This document shows positions 8,504-15,792 of a DNA stretch of 35,040 nt, in pieces. Origin of the DNA: CAYNWK01 sp964400875 (GTDB taxonomy: Bacteria; Chloroflexota; Anaerolineae; Anaerolineales; UBA4823); assembly GCA_964400875.1 (NCBI GenBank), contig CAYNWK010000031.1, positions 1 to 35,040 on the forward strand, written 5' to 3'. The notes beneath the pieces are model-generated. The model worked only from the letters and a program-made list of their open reading frames with translations. It ran no database searches and was not told where the DNA came from. How positions within the stretch are numbered: position 1 is the stretch's first letter; every line of letters starts with the position of its first letter. A program made the translations under genes and the position numbers.

Positions 8504-9208
8504 TCAGCCTCTCCCATTCTTTTTCGCCAGGCGTTCGGCGCGACGCTTGACGTTCAACATCGTCTTGCGCGCCATCCGGAAAGAGAGCGGCTCCATGAAG
8601 ACGCGATAGGCGATCGTGTTGGCGGCGCTTTCGTTCCAGTCCAGCCGCATGCGGAAGATCAGCCGGGTGGCGCCATTGCCCAGGTCTTGCAAATAGAAGC
8701 TTTGATCCCCGCTGAAGTAAGCCTCCAGGTCCGGGTCCCCGGGATCAGCGGGTATCCCGCTGCGAGTGTCCAGGGTCCCGGCTAAGGTAAGCCGCGCCCC
8801 GGGTTCGATGGCCGCTACAGGGAAGCCGAACTCTCCCTTCGGCATGGCTTTGACCACGTCGCCGATGGCCAGGGATTGGTATTCGGGCAGCACCTGCTCG
8901 GCGCTAGGGATACCGCCGTTGTCCAGCAGGTCGTAGCTGTACCAGCCGGCCCGCTGGCAGCCCAGCTGGACGAACCAGGGCCACACATCTTCAGGGGGCG
9001 CCTGCACGGTGACCGCCAGAGTCATGGCCGATTTGGGATTGGGCACCGTTTCGTCGCCGGGGAGGGCCGCGGCGGCTTCGGCTGGGGTTGCCCCCCAGCG
9101 AGCGTACCAGCCGCGCAGCATGGGGGAGAGTAAGAGCGTCGCCCCGATGCCCGCCGCTCCGGCGATACCTTCAGGGATAGTTTTCCAGGAGAATTGGTTG
9201 GCTTTCAT
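8504..9208 (-). CDS. SRPBCC superfamily protein with N-terminal hydrophobic segment
   Basis: 234 residues. A hydrophobic Gly/Ala-rich stretch at residues 12-30 (GIAGAAGIGATLLLSPML) may be a membrane anchor. The rest is an SRPBCC (START/Bet v1-like) lipid- or ligand-binding fold, recognisable by VQAPPEDVWPWFVQLG followed by GWYSYDLLDNGG, the usual start of this subfamily. The C-terminus holds the long helix (MEPLSFRMARKTMLNVKRRAE) that closes the cavity. The ligand is unknown. It converges with the DUF2277 gene, with 5 nt between stops. The ATG at 9208 has an AGGA site about nine bases upstream. Confidence 0.8.
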   Translation of the reverse strand: MKANQFSWKTIPEGIAGAAGIGATLLLSPMLRGWYARWGATPAEAAAALPGDETVPNPKSAMTLAVTVQAPPEDVWPWFVQLGCQRAGWYSYDLLDNGGIPSAEQVLPEYQSLAIGDVVKAMPKGEFGFPVAAIEPGARLTLAGTLDTRSGIPADPGDPDLEAYFSGDQSFYLQDLGNGATRLIFRMRLDWNESAANTIAYRVFMEPLSFRMARKTMLNVKRRAERLAKKNGRG

Positions 9209-9338
9209 GGGCGTTGGTCCTGGTCAAGGGATTCGACTCGCTGAATTCATCATAAAGACTGGTCGAGATGTGCGCAAGTAACGAAAGTCATCCCCTGGGG
9301 GTGATGGTTTGGTTACTGTGGTTGTGAAGCAATCCCCG

Positions 9339-9368
9339 TTTACCACCTGTATTTTCAGCGGGTAGAAT
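9339..9368 (+). promoter_or_regulatory. Candidate promoter of the ClbS-like gene
   Basis: TTTACC at 9339-9344 and TAGAAT at 9363-9368 are spaced 18 bp apart, with the start codon at 9421. The spacing and distance suit a sigma-70 promoter, though the -35 is only moderate. Confidence 0.45.
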
Positions 9369-9420
9369 ACTTTGCAAGAATGAACACTAGCGCTGAGACA
9401 CGAGTCTGAAAGGAGGACGC

Positions 9421-9957
9421 ATGGATAAAGCCCAGCTCTTGGATCGCATGGATACTGCCCACCGCCAGCTGGAACGCTATATCTTCTTTTTTGAGAGAAC
9501 GAGGCCGGGGAGATGGTCGCCGGAAGGCGTCCCAAGTTTAGCCTTAAAGAGATGGAACAATCCGGCGTTGTGGATGACTGGTCGCTCAAGGATCTGCTCG
9601 CCCACCTGATCGCCTGGGACGACTTGTTCATCCAATGGTACCTGACCGGGCAGCGCGGGGGTGAACCTGAGGTCCCCGCCCTAGGGATGGGAGGATATCG
9701 ACGACCTCAACCGTCGGATCTATGAACGGCATCGCCGTCGTCCCCTTGAAGAGGTCCTGGCGGATTTCCGTGACTCGTATCAAGAGGTGCGAGAGCTCGT
9801 CTCCGGCATCCCGGAGGATGAGATGTTCGCTGTAGGCCGCTATACCTGGACGGGAAAGGGGAACCTGGTGGGCTTCATCCGTGCCAACACTTTTAGCCAC
9901 CACCGCTGGGCCAAGACCAATATCCGGAAATGGGTCAAAGAGATCGATTCGCAATAA
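9421..9957 (+). pseudogene. ClbS/DfsB-like four-helix protein (DinB superfamily), interrupted by two compensating frameshifts
   Basis: The gene begins well (AAAGGAGG site, MDKAQLLDRMDTAHRQLERY) and continues in frame to about 9492. The homologous reading then moves to a second frame (VVDDWSLKDLLAHLIAWDDLF, up to about 9682) and returns to the first (WEDIDDLNRRIYERHRRRP onward, ending ANTFSHHRWAKTNIRKWVKE at the TAA 9955-9957). The first slip lies at or near a run of six T (9487-9492), the second near 9682-9688. The net change is zero, and the total of 178 codons matches the family. ClbS cyclopropane hydrolase protects against colibactin and DfsB is a relative, but whether this member does so is unknown. 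It could be a true pseudogene or carry sequencing errors. Confidence 0.8.
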
Positions 9958-9988
9958 TCTCAAACTGGACGAGTACAAGGGAAAATTT

Positions 9989-10963
9989 ATGCCAGCTGCT
10001 ATGATGAGCACCACGCTTCAGCCCATCCTCCGCCGTGTGGATCATTTCATCATCCGGATCGCTGATCCAGATTACGACCGGCTCTACCGCTTGTTCTCGG
10101 AGACCTTTGCTCTTCCGGAGCCTTGGCCGGTTACTCAGCAGCCGGGCTTCAAGAGCGGCGGGATCTTCGCTGGCAATGTGGACTTCGAGATCTTGCAAGT
10201 GGGTGTCCGCGATACCACCGGGCATGCTGATCCGCCGGAGGCCCGGTTGTACGGGATCGTCTTCGAGTCCTACAGCTCTTTCGATAATTTTGAAGTCGAC
10301 CTGGAGCAGCTCGCGCAACGCAGTATTCCCTACATCCCCAACCCGTACGTGATCGACGAAGGTGGGGATGGCCCGCGTACCCTGTGGAAAAACATTTTCA
10401 TCGGCAAGCTGCTCGACTCGAACTTGTGGATGAACCTTTTCTTTTTCTACAAGCGCCTGATCTCGGATGAACGCTGGATGCGTATGGCCTCCTCCGGCTC
10501 AAACAACAACCCGACAGCAGCCCAGTTCATGTTCAATCAGGTCTACGCAGGCGGGATCGTGTTCACTGTCAAGTACGCACCCTCCTGGCGGGATACTGAA
10601 GCAGAACGCGCCGAGAGCAGCGCAGTGCTGGAATCCCGCGGCGGCGGCCCTCTGGGCCTACTGCGGGTCAAGGCCATCGAGATCGGCTGCCGGGACTTAG
10701 TCGCCTCCCAGGCGCGCTGGGGTAACTTGCTCCGCCCACTGGAGCCGGATGAAAACGCTGTCTGGCGATTGGAGGACAGCCCGGCGATCCGGCTGGTTCA
10801 GGCAGAGTCCGACGGATTACGAGCCATGATTTGGCAGGTGCGCGCCTCGTCCGCAGCACAGGCCTGGTTGCGGGAGCAAGGGATGCTCGGTCGCGTGACC
10901 GAAGATCAGATCAACATCGCTCCGGAGGCAGTCTTTGGGCTGGATATTCGCCTGGTCGAATGA
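9989..10963 (+). CDS. Two-domain glyoxalase/VOC-like protein
   Basis: The ATG at 9989 has AAGGGA upstream and gives 324 residues; a longer frame from 9881 would overlap the previous gene. The N-terminal domain (residues 14-75, DHFIIRIADPDYDRLYRLFSE and FAGNVDFEILQVG) has the VOC (glyoxalase/bleomycin resistance/dioxygenase) half-site pattern. A second VOC-like unit follows from about residue 225 (VKAIEIGCRDLVASQARWGNLL). Metal ligands cannot be assigned with confidence. The substrate is unknown. It is 31 nt downstream of the ClbS-like gene, so the two are probably cotranscribed. Confidence 0.7.
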   Translation: MPAAMMSTTLQPILRRVDHFIIRIADPDYDRLYRLFSETFALPEPWPVTQQPGFKSGGIFAGNVDFEILQVGVRDTTGHADPPEARLYGIVFESYSSFDNFEVDLEQLAQRSIPYIPNPYVIDEGGDGPRTLWKNIFIGKLLDSNLWMNLFFFYKRLISDERWMRMASSGSNNNPTAAQFMFNQVYAGGIVFTVKYAPSWRDTEAERAESSAVLESRGGGPLGLLRVKAIEIGCRDLVASQARWGNLLRPLEPDENAVWRLEDSPAIRLVQAESDGLRAMIWQVRASSAAQAWLREQGMLGRVTEDQINIAPEAVFGLDIRLVE

Positions 10964-11061
10964 CCTGGTAAAAGCAAGGAAGTAGAACTCAACGAACAAG
11001 AGTAAAATCAATACGCGCGTCCCTCGATGAACCGTGGTACTCCTGATCGCCTTAAGGAGCA

Positions 11062-11676
11062 ATGGTGAAGAAGATCGATCTCAAGAAAGAATTGAAGCAC
11101 CTGTACCGGCCCTCGGCACAAGCAGTTGTCCGGGTTAAGGTGCCCACCATGAACTACTTGATGATCGACGGTCAGGGCGACCCAAACACATCTCAAGCCT
11201 TTGCCGACGCCGTCGAGGCGCTATACGCGGTCGCTTACAAGGTGAAGTTCAGGGTCAAAAAAGGCCCCATGGAGCTGGACTACGTGGTCATGCCGCTGGA
11301 AGGTTTGTGGTGGGCGGACGATATGGCCCGCTTCTCGGTCGAGGCCAAGTCCGACTGGAAGTGGACATTGATGATCCTGCAGCCAGACTTTGTGACCCGT
11401 GAAGCGGTCGCTACCGCCGTTGCAGAAGTGAGCGAGAAGAGGAACCCTGCTGCGCTTGATAAATTGCGTTTTGAGGGCCTCTCGGAAGGGGACTGTGCGC
11501 AAATTCTCCATATCGGGCCGTTCTCGGAAGAAGGGCCTGCCATTGAAAAAGTACACCAGTTTATCCATTCCGCGGGCAAGCAGCGAGCTGGTAAGCATCA
11601 CGAGATATACCTGAGCGATATCCGCCGGGCCGATCCGGCCAAATGGCGGACCGTTATCAGGCAACCGATGCAGTGA
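11062..11676 (+). CDS. GyrI-like small-molecule-binding protein
   Basis: 204 residues, AAGGAG site upstream of the ATG. The C-terminal phrase EIYLSDIRRADPAKWRTVIRQP is the standard ending of stand-alone GyrI-like domain proteins, and the N-terminus (KELKHLYRPSA.. VVRVKVPTMNYLMIDGQGDPN) also matches. This fold (SHV/BmrR effector-binding) binds small, often cationic or aromatic molecules; E. coli GyrI (SbmC) protects gyrase, while many stand-alone members have been linked to hydrolysis of electrophilic toxins. Function here is inferred only from the fold. It is 98 nt after the VOC gene. Confidence 0.88.
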   Translation: MVKKIDLKKELKHLYRPSAQAVVRVKVPTMNYLMIDGQGDPNTSQAFADAVEALYAVAYKVKFRVKKGPMELDYVVMPLEGLWWADDMARFSVEAKSDWKWTLMILQPDFVTREAVATAVAEVSEKRNPAALDKLRFEGLSEGDCAQILHIGPFSEEGPAIEKVHQFIHSAGKQRAGKHHEIYLSDIRRADPAKWRTVIRQPMQ

Positions 11677-11687
11677 AACTATCGCCT

Positions 11688-12134
11688 ATGCCCACGAGTA
11701 TTGACCCCCAGCCGGCGGAAGATGAGGTCGAGTGCGCGCGCTGCGGCGCTTACGTTTATTTCGAGCTGACCCGCTGCCCAAACTGCGGCGTCAACCTTTA
11801 CGAGCCCGATGAGGGCGCCGGATCGGAGCGTCTTCATGACTCGATACGGGCAGCCCCTCGACGCAGGGGCTTGCTGGTCTGGTTGGAGGATCTCTTTCGC
11901 AGGATCACGAAGCAGCCCTATCCGGCGGACGAGTTGTTCGGCGCAGCCCTCAACCAGGCCGAACTGTACAATGATTTGCTGCTGAAGGTGGGCGGCGACC
12001 GTCCCACTGTAGAACGGCTGATAGCGTTAGAACGCCAGCAGCTGCGGGATGGCAACCGGATACGCTGGCTTGAAAATGCCATTCGCCGCTGGGAGCGGGA
12101 CAATCGCGACCCAGAGACCCAACCACCATCTTGA
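11688..12134 (+). CDS. Small zinc-ribbon protein with helical C-terminus
   Basis: The ATG at 11688 (MPTSIDPQPAEDEVE) avoids the overlap created by an earlier ATG at 11643 and matches the start of the next gene. The 148 residues hold one zinc ribbon, C16-x2-C19 and C30-x2-C33 (CARCGAY.. ..CPNCG), then a predicted alpha-helical region (residues 70-140, ERLIALERQQLRDGNRIRWLENAIRRWERD) that may be a coiled coil. No enzymatic motif is visible. It lies 11 nt after the GyrI-like gene and 6 nt before a GNAT gene, so an operon is likely. Confidence 0.75.
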   Translation: MPTSIDPQPAEDEVECARCGAYVYFELTRCPNCGVNLYEPDEGAGSERLHDSIRAAPRRRGLLVWLEDLFRRITKQPYPADELFGAALNQAELYNDLLLKVGGDRPTVERLIALERQQLRDGNRIRWLENAIRRWERDNRDPETQPPS

Positions 12135-12140
12135 ACACTT

Positions 12141-12629
12141 ATGCCGACGAACATTGACCCCCAACCGGATGAGATCGAGCGCAGCGGCGTGCAAATTACC
12201 CTAGAAGATCAGCCTGCCGAAGCCGATATCCGCGCCCTGGTCCATAATCTGGTCGCCTACAACGACGCTCACGCGGAGAAAGAGGACTGGCGGCGCTTTG
12301 CCATCTTCATGCGCGATGGGCGTGGCGAAATCGTAGGCGGCTTGGACGGGTACACGCACTGGGGTTGGCTCTTCATCAGCCACCTGTGGGTGGCGGAGGC
12401 GCTGCGCGGCCGTGGGTACGGCAAGCGACTCGTTGCCCTGGCTGAGGGTGAAGCCTTGCAGCGCGGCTGCCAGCATGCTTATCTGGACACCTTTGATTTT
12501 CAGGCGTTGGGCTTCTATCAAAAACTGGGCTACGAAGTATTCGGCACCCTCGACGGCTTTCCGTTAGGTCATACGCGCTATTACTTGCAGAAGCGCTCCC
12601 TGGGGTTCGAGATTAGCTCTGCAAGTTAA
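12141..12629 (+). CDS. GNAT family N-acetyltransferase
   Basis: 162 residues. The acetyl-CoA-binding motif A is HLWVAEALRGRGYGKRLVALAEGEALQRGC (about residues 76-105), with the R-x-x-G-x-G pattern as RGRGYG. The end of the fold (DTFDFQALGFYQKLGYEVFGTL) is typical of the subgroup related to aminoglycoside or small-molecule acetylases. The first nine residues (MPTNIDPQP) almost repeat those of the preceding zinc-ribbon protein, which suggests a local duplication of the gene start. The substrate is unknown. Confidence 0.88.
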   Translation: MPTNIDPQPDEIERSGVQITLEDQPAEADIRALVHNLVAYNDAHAEKEDWRRFAIFMRDGRGEIVGGLDGYTHWGWLFISHLWVAEALRGRGYGKRLVALAEGEALQRGCQHAYLDTFDFQALGFYQKLGYEVFGTLDGFPLGHTRYYLQKRSLGFEISSAS

Positions 12630-12655
12630 ATCCCCATCGAAAAAAGGATTACAGC

Positions 12656-13552
12656 ATGTCTATCTTGCGCACTCCGGACGAACGCTTTGCCAACTTGCCG
12701 GGTTTTCCCTTCGAGCCTCACTACGTGGAGATCGACGGCTTGCGGATTCACTATGTGGATGAAGGCGAGGGCGAGGTCATTCTCTGCCTGCACGGCGAAC
12801 CCACCTGGTCGTTCCTGTACCGCAAGATGATCCCGCTCCTTTCCGCCGGGCACCGCGTGCTTGCCATGGACTTCGCTGGCTTCGGCCGCTCGGACAAGCT
12901 CCCCGATCAGGCTGATTATTCGTTCCGGCTGCACCGCGACGTGCTGGCGGGCTTCCTCCGTGAACTTGGACTCGAGCGCGTCACCCTAGTGGTGCACGAT
13001 TGGGGCGGCCTGATCGGGTTGACCGTGGCGAGTCAGCTGCCGGAGCGCTTTTCCCGCCTGGTGATCCTCAACACCGGCTTGCCGACCGGCGAGGAGCCGA
13101 TGGGCGAGGCCTTTCTCCGCTGGCGCCGGTTCGTCGAGCGGGTCTCCGATCTGCCCATCCGGCGGGTGATGCGCAGCAACATGATCGATCAGGAGGCGCT
13201 GACGCCGGAGGTCATCGCCGGCTACGAAGCGCCCTTCCCGGACATCTCTTACAAGGCCGGCGCCCTGGTCTGGCCCCTGTTGGTCCCTCTAAATCCTGCG
13301 GACCCCGGCGCTGAGGAGATGCGCAATGCCCGCGCCGTGTTGGCTGAGTGGCGCAAGCCCGTGCTGGTGATGTTCTCCGACTCGGACCCGATCACACGCG
13401 GTGGGGATGCCTTCTTCCGCCGCCTCATCCCCGCCGCCAGGGAGCAGCCCCGCATCACCATCAAGGACGCCGGTCACTTCCTCCAGGAAGAGAAGGGCGA
13501 AGAGGTCGCCGGTCACATCCTGGATTTCATCGCCCACACTCCGACAATTTAA
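12656..13552 (+). CDS. Haloalkane dehalogenase-like alpha/beta hydrolase (HLD-I type)
   Basis: 298 residues, the expected length. Haloalkane dehalogenases replace a halogen by hydroxyl through an Asp-ester. The oxyanion motif HGEPTW (46-51), nucleophile D115 next to W116 (VHDWGG), acid D244 after strand 7 (SDSDPIT), and H274 (DAGHFLQEE) form the complete HLD-I site. A second halide-binding Trp is plausibly W156 in FLRWRRF. YEAPFPDISYKAGA is also characteristic of HLD-I. Haloacetate dehalogenase or epoxide hydrolase are less likely because of the Trp next to the nucleophile and the HGEPTW loop. It is 26 nt after the GNAT gene. Its stop shares TTAA with the stop of the convergent gene. Confidence 0.85.
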   Translation: MSILRTPDERFANLPGFPFEPHYVEIDGLRIHYVDEGEGEVILCLHGEPTWSFLYRKMIPLLSAGHRVLAMDFAGFGRSDKLPDQADYSFRLHRDVLAGFLRELGLERVTLVVHDWGGLIGLTVASQLPERFSRLVILNTGLPTGEEPMGEAFLRWRRFVERVSDLPIRRVMRSNMIDQEALTPEVIAGYEAPFPDISYKAGALVWPLLVPLNPADPGAEEMRNARAVLAEWRKPVLVMFSDSDPITRGGDAFFRRLIPAAREQPRITIKDAGHFLQEEKGEEVAGHILDFIAHTPTI

Positions 13553-14253
13553 GTTTCGGCGCTGTCCTCGATAACCGTCAGCTCAGCCCGTCCATTAATT
13601 ACCTCAACTCGATAAGCCGGGTTGCTGCCCGCCTGATGATCGAGTGCAGTTTGTGGAGGCCTCTCCCCCTTCGTCTGAAATTCGTAGCGCACGATGGGAC
13701 GAGGCGGCACGCGCCGCTCAACCACTTTAAACCCGGCGCGCTCAAAGGTTGAAACGTAACCGGTGCCTGAGGCGCTGGGGGTTAAGTCGGCATCCAGGGG
13801 ATAGGCTTCAAGCGCAGGCGCTCCCGCGCGCCTCGCGACTTCCAGCGCTGCAGCGATCAGCGCGGCCGTAATGCCTTTTTTGCGGTAGCCTTTGCGGATA
13901 TAAAAGCACGAGAGCGACCAGACTGGGAGATCGTCGACGCGCTTGAGCCGCCACGTGCGGTCAAGCCAGGGCAGATCATCCCGCGGAGTAAGCTGGCACC
14001 AGCCCACGGATACGTCGCCGTCGAAGGCGAGCAAACCCGGTGGAGGCCCGCTTTTAACCAGATCGTGAAACGCCGCCTTGTTCAAGTCACGCGGCCTTTT
14101 GCGGTAGTCGCAGCCGATACGCCAATACATGCACCAGCAGCCGTTTACAGCTCCGTTCTCGCCGAATAAATCCTCGAGTGCGGGCCACTGTTTGGGTGAC
14201 AGGCTGCGGATGGTGAGGCTTAATCCGGTGCCCTGATCGTGATTTTCATGCAT
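13549..14253 (-). CDS. GNAT family N-acetyltransferase
   Basis: The ATG at 14253 (MHENHDQG) has an AGGTGA site and gives 234 residues. The acetyl-CoA motif reads LSCFYIRKGYRKKGITAALIAAALEVARRAG (R-K-K-G-I-T), followed by ALEAYPLD and TGYVSTFERAGFKVVERR, typical of a GNAT subgroup common in actinobacteria and Chloroflexota. The N-terminal part holds a Cys/Trp-rich segment (GCWCMYWRIGCDYR) shared by that subgroup. The substrate is unknown. It converges with the dehalogenase gene, and the two overlap by 4 nt at their stops. Confidence 0.85.
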   Translation of the reverse strand: MHENHDQGTGLSLTIRSLSPKQWPALEDLFGENGAVNGCWCMYWRIGCDYRKRPRDLNKAAFHDLVKSGPPPGLLAFDGDVSVGWCQLTPRDDLPWLDRTWRLKRVDDLPVWSLSCFYIRKGYRKKGITAALIAAALEVARRAGAPALEAYPLDADLTPSASGTGYVSTFERAGFKVVERRVPPRPIVRYEFQTKGERPPQTALDHQAGSNPAYRVEVINGRAELTVIEDSAET

Positions 14254-14287
14254 GTTCACCTGATTCCTGAAAGCATACTGCGGCAAT

Positions 14288-14315
14288 TTGCTCTAGCCAG
14301 CCGGTAAATTATAAT
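14288..14315 (+). promoter_or_regulatory. Candidate sigma-70 promoter
   Basis: TTGCTC at 14288-14293 and a perfect TATAAT at 14310-14315, spacer 16 bp. It would drive the short ORF at 14363 and possibly the sulfotransferase gene. Confidence 0.5.
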
Positions 14316-14362
14316 GGTAGAACTTTCGCACTTGGGGAAATAAAGGGAGGGTGGAACAGGAT

Positions 14363-14428
14363 ATGGAAGACGACCCGCGCAGAACGATTTTGCCAGAAAA
14401 GGGCTGGTTCAGGCGCATTCGTTTCTGA
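14363..14428 (+). CDS. Possible 21-residue leader peptide or small protein
   Basis: ATG to TGA, encoding MEDDPRRTILPEKGWFRRIRF, an amphipathic peptide with an acidic start and a basic aromatic end. It has GGAGG 12 nt and AGGA 1-2 nt upstream, neither ideal. Its stop lies in the loop of the hairpin at 14417-14447. I do not recognise it. It could be chance; the support is only the upstream promoter and the downstream hairpin. Confidence 0.22.
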   Translation: MEDDPRRTILPEKGWFRRIRF

Positions 14429-14460
14429 GGAATGAATGGAAACGAATAGGTGATATTTTT
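14417..14460 (+). terminator. Hairpin with downstream T-rich stretch, possible terminator
   Basis: ATTCGTTTC (14417-14425) pairs perfectly with GAAACGAAT (14439-14447), 13-nt loop; TATTTTT follows about ten bases later. The distance makes it a weak intrinsic terminator at best. Confidence 0.35.
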
Positions 14461-14572
14461 ACATAATATTTTATATTAAATGTAGGTGGGTTCAGGGTTG
14501 ATGCATAGTTTCTTGTCAGTCAAACCAAACCACAGCCCCGGAACCCACCAGCCATCTCACAAGGAATTCCTT

Positions 14573-15241
14573 TTGCTAAAAGTCATCGGCGCCGGCTTTG
14601 GTCGCACCGGTACCCACAGCCTGGGGGCCGCCCTGGAGGTCCTGGGATACGGGCCTTGCTACCACATGCGTGAGCTGGCTCGCCATCCTGAGCACATTCC
14701 CTTTTGGGTAGATGCCCTCCAGGGCAAGAGCGTCGATTGGCGGAGATTCTTCAGCTTATATAGTTCCACGGTCGAGTGGCCGGCCGCCTCTTTTTTGCCT
14801 CAACTCCTGCAAGCCTTCCCAGATGCCAGGGTGATCCTTACGCTCAGGGACGCTGAAGCTTGGTTCGAGAGCGCCAACGCCACGTTTTTCGAAGGGCTGG
14901 AACTGAGCGCCTTCAACCCCGATCCGGCGAAGCAAGAACAGGGCGACCTGGCCCGGCGCTTGATCCTGGATGGCGTTTTCTCCGGCAGGCAACGCGAAAA
15001 AGAATTCGCCCTCCAGGTCTACCGGCGTCATATCGCCCGCGTAGTCGAGCTGGTCCCTGCCGGGCAGCTGCTGCATTATCAGGTTGCAGACGGTTGGAGG
15101 CCGTTGTGCCGGTTCCTGGGCGCGCCCGAACCGGAGAAGGCTTTCCCGCGGTTAAACGAACGGGCAGAATTCTTGTCCACGGAACCCGAGTGGGCCCGGG
15201 AGATCAAAAGGAAACGAGCAAACGATGTTAGAAAGGATTAG
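14573..15241 (+). CDS. Sulfotransferase family protein
   Basis: Starting at TTG 14573 gives MLKVIGAGFGRTG, the exact usual N-terminus of this family, with AAGGA eight bases upstream. A longer frame (ATG 14501, GTG 14486) would add an unstructured Pro/His-rich tail. The 222 residues contain the PAPS-phosphate loop GxGRTGT at 7-13, then the 3'-phosphate segment (DARVILTLRDAEAWFES). The Sulfotransfer_4-like family includes many bacterial proteins of unknown acceptor. The acceptor here is unknown. It overlaps the next gene by 17 nt, so the two are cotranscribed. Confidence 0.85.
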   Translation: MLKVIGAGFGRTGTHSLGAALEVLGYGPCYHMRELARHPEHIPFWVDALQGKSVDWRRFFSLYSSTVEWPAASFLPQLLQAFPDARVILTLRDAEAWFESANATFFEGLELSAFNPDPAKQEQGDLARRLILDGVFSGRQREKEFALQVYRRHIARVVELVPAGQLLHYQVADGWRPLCRFLGAPEPEKAFPRLNERAEFLSTEPEWAREIKRKRANDVRKD

Positions 15242-15590
15242 ATCGCTGAGCTTGCTCAGAACAGCCCAGGCTTTGTTCTATTTAAACGCTCTCATCTGGC
15301 TTGTTTTTGGTGCGATCAGCCTAGTCAGGATGGCAAACGGGGATACGAACCAGACCATCAACCTGATGATCGTCGCCGTGCTCATGTTCGCCAACGCCGC
15401 CGCCATGCTGGGGAGCGGCCTAGGGCTGGGCACGCGGCGCAGGATCTTTTATACCCTGGCGCTGGGGGTTTTAGCTGCGAACATCCTGCTGACCTTCACC
15501 GACCAGTTCGGCACCTTCGACTTGCTAACCCTGCTGATCGACCTCGCGATAGTGGCGATGCTGATCGCGGACAGGCAACGATACTCATGA
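15225..15590 (+). CDS. Small four-helix membrane protein
   Basis: 121 residues with four predicted transmembrane segments (about 17-37, 46-68, 73-90, 97-114) joined by short loops. The only polar loop of note is MANGDTNQT (36-44), and a basic turn GTRRR precedes helix 3. I do not recognise a named family; similar tiny membrane proteins are common in Chloroflexota. Its ATG lies inside the 3' end of the sulfotransferase gene (17-nt overlap), which points to coupled translation. Confidence 0.7.
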   Translation: MLERIRSLSLLRTAQALFYLNALIWLVFGAISLVRMANGDTNQTINLMIVAVLMFANAAAMLGSGLGLGTRRRIFYTLALGVLAANILLTFTDQFGTFDLLTLLIDLAIVAMLIADRQRYS

Positions 15591-15601
15591 TAGCGTGATT
15601 T

Positions 15602-15665
15602 AAGTGCAACGCACTTGACCTTCTGGTTGACGGGATCCTCGTCTTCCAGAAAGTGCGTTGCACTT
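15602..15665. repeat. Long hairpin element A
   Basis: A perfect 15-bp outer stem (15602-15616 with 15651-15665), a left-side bulge, then TCTGG/CCAGA, a TT/TT internal loop, GACG/CGTC and a 7-nt loop. Each outer arm is itself palindromic (AAGTGC..GCACTT). It lies 12 nt after the membrane protein stop and shares its inner architecture with element B. Confidence 0.8.
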
Positions 15666-15712
15666 TTGTGGTTTCAACCGCAACAACCCAGCAGTTCAGC
15701 TTCCCGTTTTGC

Positions 15713-15777
15713 AGGTGCAATGCACTTCCTACTCTGGTTGACGAAACCGTCGTCTTCCAAGAAAGTAGGTTGCACCT
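15713..15777. repeat. Long hairpin element B, related to A
   Basis: Outer stem AGGTGCAA/TTGCACCT (15713-15720, 15770-15777), a 7-nt left bulge, CCTAC/GTAGG, TCTGG/CCAAGA with one bulged A, a TT/TT internal loop, GACG/CGTC and a 7-nt loop. Same orientation as A and 47 nt from it. The inner stem-loop sequence CTGGTTGACG...CGTCTTCCA is shared with A, while the outer stems differ on both sides and still pair. Confidence 0.8.
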
Positions 15778-15792
15778 TATAAACAGGCTAGC

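Larger units (their letters stand above)
14254..14572. other. Intergenic region with promoter, short ORF and hairpins
   Basis: Between the GNAT gene (minus) and the sulfotransferase (plus, TTG at 14573). It contains a plus-strand promoter candidate (14288-14315), a 21-codon ORF (14363-14428), a hairpin (14417-14447) followed by a T-rich stretch, an AT-rich segment (14450-14480), and a 9-bp inverted repeat GGTGGGTTC/GAACCCACC (14485-14493 and 14541-14549) directly before the sulfotransferase ribosome binding site. Confidence 0.5.

Noticed and set aside
13549..13552. Overlapping convergent stop codons sharing TTAA
   Set aside because: Common in compact genomes; not a finding by itself.
15602..15777. 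Small CRISPR array
   Set aside because: Only two imperfect palindromic units, unequal in sequence, with a 47-nt gap and no cas genes.
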